Assembly: GCA_041389495.1 (NCBI GenBank) | Contig: JAWKRT010000002.1 | Location: forward strand, 248,001-312,000 | Direction: 5' to 3' | Source of the DNA: Myxococcota bacterium | GTDB lineage: Bacteria > Myxococcota_A > UBA9160 > UBA4427 | DNA length: 64,000 nt | In this document: positions 42,301 to 50,301 of the stretch, piece after piece | How positions within the stretch are numbered: the first letter of the stretch is position 1 | Layout of the letters: every line of letters starts with the position of its first letter | Position numbers and translations under genes: made by a program | Notes under the pieces: model-generated | Databases searched by the model: none | Seen by the model: the letters and a program-made list of their open reading frames with translations, nothing else | What the model was told of the DNA's origin: nothing

Positions 42301-45300
42301 ACGACTTCGGGCGCGTCGCGCGCACGTGCTCGTTCGACTGCGCACTCGCGAGCGGGCCGCCCGCGAGCTGTGCGGACGCGATCGAGGGAAAGGTCGAGAC
42401 GCTCACGGCGTGGGCCGAGCCGGACGGCGCGAGCCCGCGGCGCGTGCGCGACCGCCCGGCGCGGGTCGAGACGCGCTGGGTGCCCGAAGCGGGCGCGGCC
42501 TCCGTCCTGCTCGCGCGCAAGCACTTCACCTACGACGCGCTTCCGAGCGGTGCCGTCGATCGCGGGTGGCTCACGCAGACGCGCGACGAGCTCGATCGCT
42601 CGTTCGCCGGCGGCGCCGGCGATCCGGTCGTGACGACGAGCTACGACGCGGTCGGCAACGTCGTCGCGCAGCGCACGCGGGACGCGAACGCGCCATCGGG
42701 TGCTGGCGAGCTCACGACGTTCGCGTACGACGATGCGTTCTTCCGGCTTTACGCGACGCGGCGCACGCTCCCCGACGCGGGCACCGCGGCGAACACGGTC
42801 GAGATCGAGACCGACCTCCGTTTCGGCGAGCCCGTGCGCACCGTCGACGCGAACGGCCAGGTCTCGGCGCGCGTGTACGACGCGCACGGACGGCTCGTGT
42901 GCCAGGCCGGGCCGCTCGAGGACATCGGCGGGTGCGGCACCGGAAGCTTCACGCACGGCCTCGAGGTGGAGTACGTCGACGCGGTGGCGGGCGCCGGCGC
43001 GAGCTTCGCCGAACGTCACGCGCGCGTCGTGACGCGCACGCGGGGCGGGCAGGGCGCGATCGTCCGCGCGGTCGCGTACCGCGACGCGCTCGGCCGCGAG
43101 CGCTTCCGCGAGATCGAGCAGGTCGTCGGTGGCAAGGCCGCGCCGCTCGTCGCGGTCGTGCGCGATCAGGTGGTCTACGACGCGTCGGGCCGCGTCGTCG
43201 CGAGCTACGGGCCCTACGTCGGGCCCGTCGTCGACCCGGGCGTCGCGTCGCCGCCCGTCGCGCCGACGGTGACCGACTACGCACTCGGCGGCGCGCAGGC
43301 GGGCGGTGCGCCGGTGCTCGACCCGCTCGCGCGACCGTTCCGCATCGCGGCGCCCGATGGCAACGCGACCACCTTCCACTACGAAGGTCGCGTCACGCGC
43401 ACGCTCGACGCGCTCGGCAACGAGGCGACGTCGATCGCCGATGCCTTCGGCAACGAGGTGCGCCGCGAGCTTCGCGACCAGGGCGTTCTCGTGCAGGAGG
43501 TCGACACGCGCTACGACGGCGCGCGGCGCGTCCTCGCGACGACGCTCGCCGGGGACGCGTCGACGACCGTGACGCGCGTCTACGACACGCTCGGCAACCT
43601 CGTCGAGCTCGACGACCCCGACTCCGGTCTCTGGCGCTACGCCTACGACCACCGCGGCAACCTCGTGTACGAGGACTCGCCGCGCCCCGCGATGCACGTG
43701 CAGGCGACCTACGACGCACAGTCGCGCCGGCGCCTGCGCTGTACGTACGCCGGCGACGAATGGGTCGCGACGAGCGAGGGCGACTGCGGCGCGGGCGGCG
43801 TCGTCGAGTCGAGCCTCGCGTACGACGAGGGGCCGTTCGGCGTCGGGCGGCGCACGAGCGCCGTCGACGCGAGCGGGAGCGAGACGCTCGTCTGGGACGC
43901 GCGCGGACGGCTCGCCGTGCGGACGAAGGTCGTCGCGGGCATCGCGGCGACGCTCGCCTACACCTACGACGCGGGCGACCGCATCGCGACGACGACGTAT
44001 CCGGACGGCGAGGTCGTCGCGCACGGCTACGACGCGGCCGGCGCTCCGGTCTCGCTCGCGAGCGACGACGGCACCGTCTACCTCGAGGACGTCGAGCACG
44101 ATGCGCTCGGGCGCGCCGTGCGGCTCGTGCGCGGCAACGGCGCGGTCGACGCACTCGAGTTCCTGCCCTCCGCGCAGGGCGATCGGCTCGCGAGCCTGCG
44201 CGTCGACGACGCGGGCGGCGAAGCGCTCCTCGATCTCTCCTATGAATGGGGGGCGCGCGGCAAGCTCGCAGCGATCTCCGACCACCGCGACGCGGGCACG
44301 CCGCGTTCGCAGAGCGCGACCTTCGGCTACGACGGCGTGGGGCGGCTCGTCGCCTACGACTGGGACGACGCGGCGACGACCGCCGCGCTCGACCACGACA
44401 CCGCGTACGCCTACGGGGCGAAGGGCAACCTCGTCGCGCGCGGCGACGACGCGTTCGCGTACGGGGAGGATGGCGCGGGTCCGCACCAGCTCACGAGCGC
44501 GGGCGCGAGCTCGCTCCTGTACCTGGAGGACGGGAGCCGCCGTCTCCGCATCGACTGGAACGGCTTCCCCTTCGCGCCGGCCGGGCGCTGGCAGCTGTGC
44601 GCCTACGACGCGCTCGGGCGCCTCGTGACGGTCGCGATGGGTGAGGGGAACGGCGGCGCGGCGATCGTGGTCCGGCACGCGTACGACCACGAGGGCGTGC
44701 GCGTCGCGAAGACCTTCGATCGCAAGCACGTGTACCGCTACTTCGACCGCCGCGCGGAGGCCGACGGCGGGCGGCTCGTGAAGTCGTACTGGGCGGGCGA
44801 GATGCGCATCGCGGTGCGCGAGGTCGATGCGATCGCGTTCTCGGAGACGCCGGGCGGCGGCATCCAGCGCGACGTGTACCGGCTCCCTCCAGTCGGGGTG
44901 GCGTCGCTCGGTGCGGCGGTCGCCGCGTTGCTCGCGGCCGGCGCCGCGCGACCGCGCGCGGGGCGGCGCGGCGCGCCGCGCGCCGTCGGCGCCTGCGTGC
45001 TCGCCGCGGTCGCCTCGACGCCGATCGCGCTGCTCGTCGCGCGTCCCGCCGAGGCGCTCCCGCTCGACCGTCTGCGACACGTGCACGTCGACCATCTCGG
45101 ATCGACACAGGCCGTGACGGATGCGGACGGCCTGCTCGTGCTCCAGGTCCGCTATCGACCGTACGGCGCCGTGCGCGGTCGCTGGGACGCGAGCGGCAAC
45201 GAGGTGTGGCAGCCCGCAGCCTTGCAGCGGGAGTTCGCCGGCCACGAGACCGAGATGTTCTCGGGGCTCGTCGACGCCGGCCTGCGTCACTACGACCCCG

Positions 45301-46271
45301 ACCTCGCGCAGTTCCTCACGCTCGATCCGGTGCGTCAGTTCGCGAGCCCCTACGCCTACGGTGCGGGCGATCCGCTGGCGGGTGTCGACCCGACGGGCGG
45401 CTGCTTCCTCGGCATCGACTGCGCGCTCGTCGCGACGCTCGGCAAGGTGCTGCTCGCGGTGAGCGCGGCGCTCGTCGTCGCGCGCGCGGTGCAGGTCGGC
45501 ATCCAGACGGGAAGCGTCGGTGCGGCGGTCGAGGCGCTCGCGACCGACGGCGCGGCGCTGATCGCGGGCGTCACGCTCGTCGGAGGCCTGATCGCGCAGC
45601 TCGCCGACACCGTCCAGGTGCTGGTCGGGCTCGGTGCGGCGGGATACTCGGGCTACGAGGCGGCGGAGAGCGCGCGAAGCGGCGACGTGATCGGCGCCCT
45701 GTCCGCGAGCCTCGGTGTCGTCGCGGCTGCCGCGGGCGCGACGCTCGCGGCGGGACGCGCTGCGCGCGCGGCCGCGCCCCCTCCGGACGTGCCGCAGGTG
45801 ATCGAGGTGAACGACGGGTCGGGCGAGGCGCGACCCACGGGCGACGTGTCGTCGAGCGGGTCGACGGTGCCGCCCGTCTCGGGGCCGCCTCCGATGCAGG
45901 CCCCGGCGCGCGCGCCGCGCGCCGGTGGCCTCGCGGCCGCGATCGAGGCGGCCGCTCGCTATGCGGACGATGCGGCGCGCGCGTTCCTCACCGCGCGCCT
46001 TCGCAGCGAGCAGCACCAGCACTGGCTCGAGCTCCAGCGCTCGGCGAGCTCGGTCGGTGGCCCCAAGGTCTGGGCGTTCGAGGTCTTCCGCATCCGCACG
46101 TTTCCGGCGACCGGGCAGACGGCGATCGTCGATGCGTTCAACGTGTTCGTGACGGCGCCCGCGTCGGCCGCCGCGGGGGACGTGCGCTTCCCCGGCGTCG
46201 TCGCGAGCGGCGACGCGGCCACGCGCTTCGACACCTTCGACGTTCGCGGGCCGTACCGGCTGCCGCGCTGA
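39342..46271 (+). CDS. Exported SpvB/RHS-repeat protein, polymorphic-toxin-like
   Basis: A 2,309-residue protein with GGAG at 39333 before ATG 39342. After a signal peptide (ending ALALAST, about residue 47), FTGAMRASIEIPVPPGR and STGSFGHGWTLPLG-like sequence mark the SpvB domain. Six DxDGDG calcium-site repeats lie at about residues 387, 454, 514, 575, 676 and 762. TcdB-middle-like sequence follows. From about 1080 RHS repeats run (YDAVGNVV, YDTLGNLVELDDPDSG, YDARG-like). The core is HVDHLGSTQAVTD (about 1913) to YAYGAGDPLAGVDPTGG (about 2015). After the core come hydrophobic helices (2020-2140), a linker and a last domain of about 100 residues with no toxin motif I know. Two membrane helices just before the core (about 1851-1906) are unusual. 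Confidence 0.88.
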   Translation: MGSRLPLVARPAPARACAPVRAASVTSAAVAALAVTIALAPALALASTQTSEGGGGGEGSTQFSGLAQSASANLFTGAMRASIEIPVPPGRADATPQLALVYSSDAGSGSFGHGWTLPLGSISRSTRAGVPRCRGDVATAAFALSLPGASVELVWIESEGLFRAETDEGYLEAYADVVANRWVVHDLAGNRLTFGDVPSARVFRTADAFLDESACAFTTTWALTELRAPSGSTIEVHYAKDGDVLHPSEILYGGSRDDAGALVVEHAFRVAFRTAPRPRARTSARRGVVETLALEVDAIDVEYRPDAASGFAPVRTLELGYASSPAAGHRLLVSVAQEGRPTRTFDYATDDLRFGELATFAPPDVPGEGEGYFRDWADGRKVTRSVMDMNGDGRLDLVDTNSSSAWNVYPGLAGGGFAATPIAWDVSATDPAWVDSMQRTTNGDVAKFQLDTLDLTGDGLPDWVDARGDGAWAVYPGVCTGPATCGFGAPIAWPAPEKHLRQSIPARTAKDLIDLDADGRVDLVVAAGGGPWAVYWNDGAGFATEPDPTFVADGYLHRSAAEANPASLVERAVFDMNGDGVPDLVESPADELAAVDAAGAILGFVAEAPGCELHHTTGSSDTSACVGPPGAVAFTGFLSVRVGDGHGFAAQPVYSVLQTQGVRLSSLNRTRIDFADVNGDGLPDYLLTTPFSSVGGNDPWRVALNRGDGTLEPPQIVPGAGAPDDVVFPRTWLAPSGAPATNYARRGTATSNATRTHLDLLDWDGDGLLDRVDASDAQTWQVELARAVDGAHDARPLQLVHMDDGARGETFVRYAPTTLGEHADAAGVPSLPFVRWVVAGIRSTSGLCDGPAPSAGVDAFDPVVNACIEAGHERVRRFAYEGGAFDAASRELRGFRRVVELAPDASRTETTFHQGDALRGRVELVETFPRASAEPVRRVENVWQTRTSSLDARRTQVFLAETRTSDLALPNAAGPPRCLASRNEPPDDFGRVARTCSFDCALASGPPASCADAIEGKVETLTAWAEPDGASPRRVRDRPARVETRWVPEAGAASVLLARKHFTYDALPSGAVDRGWLTQTRDELDRSFAGGAGDPVVTTSYDAVGNVVAQRTRDANAPSGAGELTTFAYDDAFFRLYATRRTLPDAGTAANTVEIETDLRFGEPVRTVDANGQVSARVYDAHGRLVCQAGPLEDIGGCGTGSFTHGLEVEYVDAVAGAGASFAERHARVVTRTRGGQGAIVRAVAYRDALGRERFREIEQVVGGKAAPLVAVVRDQVVYDASGRVVASYGPYVGPVVDPGVASPPVAPTVTDYALGGAQAGGAPVLDPLARPFRIAAPDGNATTFHYEGRVTRTLDALGNEATSIADAFGNEVRRELRDQGVLVQEVDTRYDGARRVLATTLAGDASTTVTRVYDTLGNLVELDDPDSGLWRYAYDHRGNLVYEDSPRPAMHVQATYDAQSRRRLRCTYAGDEWVATSEGDCGAGGVVESSLAYDEGPFGVGRRTSAVDASGSETLVWDARGRLAVRTKVVAGIAATLAYTYDAGDRIATTTYPDGEVVAHGYDAAGAPVSLASDDGTVYLEDVEHDALGRAVRLVRGNGAVDALEFLPSAQGDRLASLRVDDAGGEALLDLSYEWGARGKLAAISDHRDAGTPRSQSATFGYDGVGRLVAYDWDDAATTAALDHDTAYAYGAKGNLVARGDDAFAYGEDGAGPHQLTSAGASSLLYLEDGSRRLRIDWNGFPFAPAGRWQLCAYDALGRLVTVAMGEGNGGAAIVVRHAYDHEGVRVAKTFDRKHVYRYFDRRAEADGGRLVKSYWAGEMRIAVREVDAIAFSETPGGGIQRDVYRLPPVGVASLGAAVAALLAAGAARPRAGRRGAPRAVGACVLAAVASTPIALLVARPAEALPLDRLRHVHVDHLGSTQAVTDADGLLVLQVRYRPYGAVRGRWDASGNEVWQPAALQREFAGHETEMFSGLVDAGLRHYDPDLAQFLTLDPVRQFASPYAYGAGDPLAGVDPTGGCFLGIDCALVATLGKVLLAVSAALVVARAVQVGIQTGSVGAAVEALATDGAALIAGVTLVGGLIAQLADTVQVLVGLGAAGYSGYEAAESARSGDVIGALSASLGVVAAAAGATLAAGRAARAAAPPPDVPQVIEVNDGSGEARPTGDVSSSGSTVPPVSGPPPMQAPARAPRAGGLAAAIEAAARYADDAARAFLTARLRSEQHQHWLELQRSASSVGGPKVWAFEVFRIRTFPATGQTAIVDAFNVFVTAPASAAAGDVRFPGVVASGDAATRFDTFDVRGPYRLPR

Positions 46272-46311
46272 CGCGCTGACGCGCCGACGCGCGATGGAAG
46301 GAGCAGACGAG

Positions 46312-47061
46312 ATGGCGATGCATCGTCCGCCGACCCGACGGGCGCGGGTCCGCGCGCTCGAACTCGCGCTCGCACCGGCCGCGCTCGGGCTCGCACTCGC
46401 GTGCTCGCCGAGCGAGGACGGCGCGACGCGCGCGCGGCTCGCCTACCGGCTCGCGGCGGTTCCCGAGCGCGGCGTCGAGGAGCGCGCGGCGTGCGCGCCG
46501 CGCGACGCGCAGCCCTTCGCCTACCGCACACCGTCGGGGCGCGCGGTGGCCGTCGCCGCCTCGCGCGTTCCCGAGCTCTCGATCGGCCTGGCAGAGGGGG
46601 CGCGTGCGATCGCCGTGCGCGTGCCGCCGATGGCTCCGGCCTTCGTCGAGGCCTGGGTGGTCGAAGTGGTTCCCGCGGCGCGCGACGCCGGCGCCGCGCG
46701 CGCCTTCGTCGCGGAGCACGAGACGTGCAACGCATCGGTCCACGTCGGCGAGCGGGTCGTCGGAATCGGCGAGCTGCGCGCTTCGAGCGACGGGCGTCTT
46801 CCGGGCGGGACGTTCGCGAGCCGCGCGGAGGTCGAAGCCGCGCTCGGCGCGATTCCGATCGAGGTCGCGGCGCTGTCCGGCGAGGAGCTGCGCGCCATCG
46901 CGAGCGCCGCCGTCGAGCGCGCGGGGGACGTGATCCGCCGCGTCGCATGCGATGCGCGCGCGCTCCGCGCGTTCGAGCGCGACGAGCCGGCGGCGTTCGC
47001 GCAGCTGCGCGGTGCGCTCGACGCCGTCGACTGCGCGGCCGGCGCGGCGCGCGCACCGTGA
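46312..47061 (+). CDS. Putative lipoprotein following the RHS gene
   Basis: A 249-residue protein of unknown family. GGAAGGAG at 46296-46303 favours ATG 46312 over ATG 46294. The N-terminus LELALAPAALGLALACSPSEDG looks like a lipoprotein signal, with a less standard lipobox. The mature part is alpha/beta: QPFAYRTPSGRAVAVAASR, ELSIGLAEGARAIAVRVPPM, VEAWVVEVVPAARD, and a helical end with three cysteines. It begins 40 bases after the RHS gene with no promoter between. Position suggests an immunity or partner protein for the RHS C-terminus acting at the envelope, but no immunity family is recognised. Confidence 0.6.
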   Translation: MAMHRPPTRRARVRALELALAPAALGLALACSPSEDGATRARLAYRLAAVPERGVEERAACAPRDAQPFAYRTPSGRAVAVAASRVPELSIGLAEGARAIAVRVPPMAPAFVEAWVVEVVPAARDAGAARAFVAEHETCNASVHVGERVVGIGELRASSDGRLPGGTFASRAEVEAALGAIPIEVAALSGEELRAIASAAVERAGDVIRRVACDARALRAFERDEPAAFAQLRGALDAVDCAAGAARAP

Positions 47062-47086
47062 GCGCCGGAAGGGGCCGGCGCTCGTG

Positions 47087-47092
47087 TATGCT
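47087..47092 (+). promoter_or_regulatory. Putative -10 element (TATGCT)
   Basis: TGTATGCTGCGCGC, identical in its core to the element at 9008. It is 83 bases before the hydrolase start at 47176 and separates that unit from the RHS trio. Confidence 0.45.
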
Positions 47093-47175
47093 GCGCGCTC
47101 CCTCGGCCCCGGCCGGCGTCGATGCGCCGCGGCGCGGGCCGAGGCGCATCGAGCCCAGCACGACGAGGAGCCCCC

Positions 47176-48078
47176 ATGGCGAGCAAGGAGTACGCGAAGG
47201 TCCGCGAGCTGTTCAAGCCGGGCCTCGCCGTCGCGAGCGATCCGACGATGCTCGTTCGCGAGAAGATGACGGCGACGCACCCGACGGCGAAGCCGAAGGA
47301 CATCATCGAGCGGCTCGAGACGATCGCGGGCGTGCCGTGCGCGTGGGTGACGACGCCCGACGCCGGCGACACCGATCGCGTCGTGCTGCTCGTGCACGGC
47401 GGCGCCTTCGTGTCGACGAAGCTCCCGCACTACATCCCCTACTGCGCGGGCCTCTCGCGGCACATCCCGGCGCGCTTCCTCGTGCACGAGTACTCGCTCG
47501 CGCCCGAGGCGCGCTTCCCCACGCAGATCGACGAGACGTGCGCCGTCTACCGCGGCCTGCTCGACCAGGGCATCGCGCCCGAGCGCATCGCGTTCGCGGG
47601 CGACTCGTGCGGCGGCGGCATCGCGGTGGCGTCGCTCTGCACGCTGCGCGACGCGGGCACGCCGCTGCCCGCGTGCTTCATGGGCTTCACGCCGTGGTTC
47701 GACCTCGAGCAGGAGGGCGAGGCCGCGACGAAGCCGATGGGCGTCGACCCGTTCGTGAACCGGGACTGGATCCGCGCGCGCGGGCGCGACTACGTGGGGC
47801 CCGACGGCGACGTGCGCGCGCCGCTCGTGTCGCCGCTCCACGCCGACCTCTCGGGCCTTCCGCCGATGTTCCTGTCGGTGGGCACGGTCGACACGACGGC
47901 CGACGATTCGACGCGGCTCGCGCAGCGCGCGGGGCGCGCGAACGTCTCGGTCGTGCTCGACGTGAACGCCGAGATGATCCACGGCTTCCACGGCCTCGCG
48001 GCGATGTTCCCGGAAGGGCGCGCGTCGCTGCGGCGCGCGGGCGCATTCCTGCGCGAGCACGTGCCGGACGCCGCCTAG
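47176..48078 (+). CDS. Alpha/beta hydrolase, hormone-sensitive-lipase group
   Basis: A 300-residue esterase/lipase. LLVHGGAFVSTK gives the HGG oxyanion motif near residue 75, and IAFAGDSCGGGIAV the nucleophile Ser near 143 in GDSxGG. SVGTVDTTADDS carries the probable acidic residue and MIHGFHG the catalytic His. YSLAPEARFPTQIDET is the strand-helix typical of the family. No signal peptide is present, so it is cytoplasmic. CGAGGAG at 47164 precedes ATG 47176. The start of the DUF2059 gene follows directly after the stop, suggesting an operon through 50150. Confidence 0.9.
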   Translation: MASKEYAKVRELFKPGLAVASDPTMLVREKMTATHPTAKPKDIIERLETIAGVPCAWVTTPDAGDTDRVVLLVHGGAFVSTKLPHYIPYCAGLSRHIPARFLVHEYSLAPEARFPTQIDETCAVYRGLLDQGIAPERIAFAGDSCGGGIAVASLCTLRDAGTPLPACFMGFTPWFDLEQEGEAATKPMGVDPFVNRDWIRARGRDYVGPDGDVRAPLVSPLHADLSGLPPMFLSVGTVDTTADDSTRLAQRAGRANVSVVLDVNAEMIHGFHGLAAMFPEGRASLRRAGAFLREHVPDAA

Positions 48079-48666
48079 ATGCGCGCGGCACGTTCCGGAC
48101 GCGCGGTGCGGATCGCGGCTCGGCGCGTCTCCGCGCGCGCGCGCGCGCTCATGCTCGCGCTCACGTTCGTGTTCGCGCTCGCGCCCGCCGCCGCGCGCGC
48201 GCAGGGCGAGGCCGCGGCGAACGGTGCCGGCGGCGGCGCGGCCGCGCACGACCCGGCGAAGATCCGCGCGCTGATCGCGCAGAGCGGGGCGGGCGCGCTC
48301 GGCGACCAGCTCGTCGGCATCGTCGAGCAGCAGATCCTCGACGGCCTCCGCGACGCGCAGGGGCGCGTGCCCGACGCGGCGCCCGCCGTCGTGCGCGAGG
48401 TCGTCGGCGAGGTGCTCGGCGAGCGCCAGCCCGAGCTCGTCGCGCGGATGGTCGACGTGTACGCGCGCGCGTTCTCGCCCGCGGAGATCGACGAGCTGCT
48501 CGCGTTCTACGGCTCGCCCGTCGGCGGCAAGCTCGTCGCGCAGCTCCCGACGCTGATGAACGCGTCGCTCGCGGAGGGCCAGGCGTGGGTCGGCGCGCGG
48601 CGCGCCGAGATCAACGACCGCCTCGTCGCCGCGCTCCGCGACGCCGGCGTCGAGGTCGCGCGCTAG
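48079..48666 (+). CDS. DUF2059 exported protein
   Basis: A 195-residue protein with a signal peptide (LMLALTFVFALAPAAARAQ) and a DUF2059-type helical domain: VVGEVLGERQPELVARMVDVYARAFSPAEIDELLAFYGSPVGGKLVAQLP, recognisable by FSPAEIDELLAFYGSPVG. The family is found in the periplasm of many Proteobacteria and has no settled function. ATG 48079 directly abuts the hydrolase stop. There is no ribosome-binding site beyond the preceding coding sequence, consistent with coupling. Confidence 0.85.
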   Translation: MRAARSGRAVRIAARRVSARARALMLALTFVFALAPAAARAQGEAAANGAGGGAAAHDPAKIRALIAQSGAGALGDQLVGIVEQQILDGLRDAQGRVPDAAPAVVREVVGEVLGERQPELVARMVDVYARAFSPAEIDELLAFYGSPVGGKLVAQLPTLMNASLAEGQAWVGARRAEINDRLVAALRDAGVEVAR

Positions 48667-48720
48667 GCGAGCGGGCCGGCCCGCACCCGCGTGCGCGCGA
48701 CGAGGACGAGGGCGACGGCG

Positions 48721-49602
48721 ATGTCGGACGGCGAGCGCACGCGAGCGGGGAGGGGCGCGAGCGCGGTCTCGCTCGGCGCGCGCATCGGGTTCGCGGCGCT
48801 CTTCGCATCGGTGCTCGGCGTCGTCTGGCTCGCGGTGCGCGGCGCCGACGAGCTGCACCGCTTCCGCAGCGACGACCCGACCGTCTGGGAGGCGGACATC
48901 GCGGCGTTCGAACGCGCGGCGGCCGCGCACCCGCCGCCGCGCGACGCGGTGCTCGTCGTCGGTGCGTCGACGGTCCGCTTCTGGGAGACGGCCGCGGAGG
49001 ATCTCGCGCCGCTCTCCGTGGTGTGCCGCGGGTTCGGCGGCGCGAAGGTGGGCGACGTCGCGCACTACGCGGAGCGGCTCGTGCGCCCGGCGCCGCGCGC
49101 GCTCGTCGTGTCGATCGGCGGCAACGATCTCTTCGACCTCGCGGGCAGCGAGCCGCGCAGCGCCGACGAGGTCGCCGTCTCGCTCGAGGTGCTGCTCGCG
49201 CGGCTGCGCGCGCTCGTCGCGCCGGCACCCGTCTACTTCGTCTCGATCCGCCCGCCCATCCTCGATCCCCAGGGACGCGACCCGTCGTCGCAGGTGAACG
49301 CGCGCGTGCGCGCCTTCGCGCAGGCGACGGAGGGCGTCGAGTACGTCGACGCGAACCGCGACCTCTACGCGACGAGCGGCCACCTGCGCGAGGGGATGCG
49401 CTCGTGGGACCGAAGCCAGCTCTCGCGCGAGGGCTACCGCGCCTGGTCGGCGCCGATCCGCGAGCGCCTCGTGCGCGATCTCGGTCTCGGGCGCGACCGC
49501 GCCGCGCCCGCCGACCCCGACGACCCCGACGACCCCGACGCGCCGCGCGCCGACGACGTGCCGCGCGCCGACGACGCGCCGCGCGCGAGCGAAGCGGGAT
49601 GA
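48721..49602 (+). CDS. Membrane-anchored SGNH/GDSL-like hydrolase, catalytic His apparently lost
   Basis: A 293-residue protein with an N-terminal membrane helix (about 20-42). SGNH blocks are visible: VLVVGASTVRFWE with the nucleophile Ser near residue 82, CRGFGGAKVGDV (Gly block) and VSIGGNDLFD (Asn block). Block V, normally DxxHLSxxGY, reads DRSQLSREGY, so the expected catalytic His is Gln (one base different). It may be inactive or use another His. The C-terminal tail is acidic and Pro-rich with DDPD repeats. The start is ATG 48721; ATG 48691 is in frame. The stop overlaps the GNAT gene (ATGA). Confidence 0.75.
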   Translation: MSDGERTRAGRGASAVSLGARIGFAALFASVLGVVWLAVRGADELHRFRSDDPTVWEADIAAFERAAAAHPPPRDAVLVVGASTVRFWETAAEDLAPLSVVCRGFGGAKVGDVAHYAERLVRPAPRALVVSIGGNDLFDLAGSEPRSADEVAVSLEVLLARLRALVAPAPVYFVSIRPPILDPQGRDPSSQVNARVRAFAQATEGVEYVDANRDLYATSGHLREGMRSWDRSQLSREGYRAWSAPIRERLVRDLGLGRDRAAPADPDDPDDPDAPRADDVPRADDAPRASEAG

Positions 49603-50150
49603 GCGACGCTCCGGCGGATCGCGGTGCGGCGCCGGAGACCGCGCCCGAGGCGATCGAGACGGAGCGCCTGCGCGGCGAGCGCGCGACGCCGGCGCACCTG
49701 CCCGAGTTCCTGCGCGTCGCCGAGGATGCTCTCGCGGCCGCGACGTTAGGCGGGCGCGCGCCGCGCCCCGTGCTCGAGGAGCGCTTCGCGCGCTGGCTGC
49801 GCGAGTGGGACGAGGCGGGCTTCGGCCTGTGGATCTGGCGCGAGCGCGCTTCGGGCGCGCACGTCGGCCACGCAGCACTCCGCCGCGACTCGCGCTTCGG
49901 CCCGCGCGACGTCGAGCTCGGCTACGCCCTGCACCCCGACGCCTGGGCGCGCGGCTTCGCGACCGAGGCGGCGCGTGCGCTCGTGGCGGTCGCGTTCGAG
50001 CGGCTCGCCCTTCCCGAGCTCGTCGCGTTCACGCTGCCGACGAACGCGGGCTCGCGGCGCGTGATGGAGGCCGCCGGCTTCCACTACGAGCGCGACATCG
50101 AGCACGCGGGGCGCACGCACGTGCTCTACCGCCGGTCGCGCGGCGGGTGA
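49599..50150 (+). CDS. GNAT N-acetyltransferase (RimJ/RimL type)
   Basis: A 183-residue acetyltransferase. IETERLRGERATPAHLPEFL starts the fold. The acetyl-CoA-binding segment is DAWARGFATEAARALVAVAF (R-G-x-A type), and LPTNAGSRRVMEAAGFHYE the conserved final block. Likely substrates are a protein N-terminus or a small amine; they cannot be told apart here. ATG 49599 lies within the stop of the SGNH gene, so translation is probably coupled. It closes the operon that starts at the hydrolase. Confidence 0.88.
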   Translation: MSDAPADRGAAPETAPEAIETERLRGERATPAHLPEFLRVAEDALAAATLGGRAPRPVLEERFARWLREWDEAGFGLWIWRERASGAHVGHAALRRDSRFGPRDVELGYALHPDAWARGFATEAARALVAVAFERLALPELVAFTLPTNAGSRRVMEAAGFHYERDIEHAGRTHVLYRRSRGG

Positions 50151-50288
50151 GCGTCGGGCGCCGCTAGCGGCGCGCGCGCCGGCATCCCTGTTCGCCGCGC
50201 GGCGCCGCGCCGCGCCCGGCCGCGCTCCGTGCGACGCTGCGCGCCGTTCGACGCCGCGCGCACCCGATGCGGCGCGCGCGCGCCCCGG

Positions 50289-50294
50289 TATGCT
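50289..50294 (+). promoter_or_regulatory. Putative -10 element (TATGCT), leaderless type
   Basis: GGTATGCTCCCGGCC, seven bases before GTG 50302. The hexamer contains the ATG at 50290, which therefore is better read as promoter than as a start codon. Confidence 0.5.
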
Positions 50295-50301
50295 CCCGGC
50301 C

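Noticed and set aside
38340..46022. A 2,560-codon open frame on the minus strand across the RHS gene
   Set aside because: It is Arg/Ala/Val/Asp low-complexity sequence without domains, produced by GC-rich third positions. The plus strand codes a clear SpvB/RHS protein.
46294..46311. Extended start of the lipoprotein gene at ATG 46294
   Set aside because: The ribosome-binding sequence GGAAGGAG overlaps this region and is correctly placed for ATG 46312.
50290..50292. ATG as start of the LOG-like gene
   Set aside because: It is inside a TATGCT element; GTG 50302 sits at the expected transcription start, and the protein family does not need the four extra residues.
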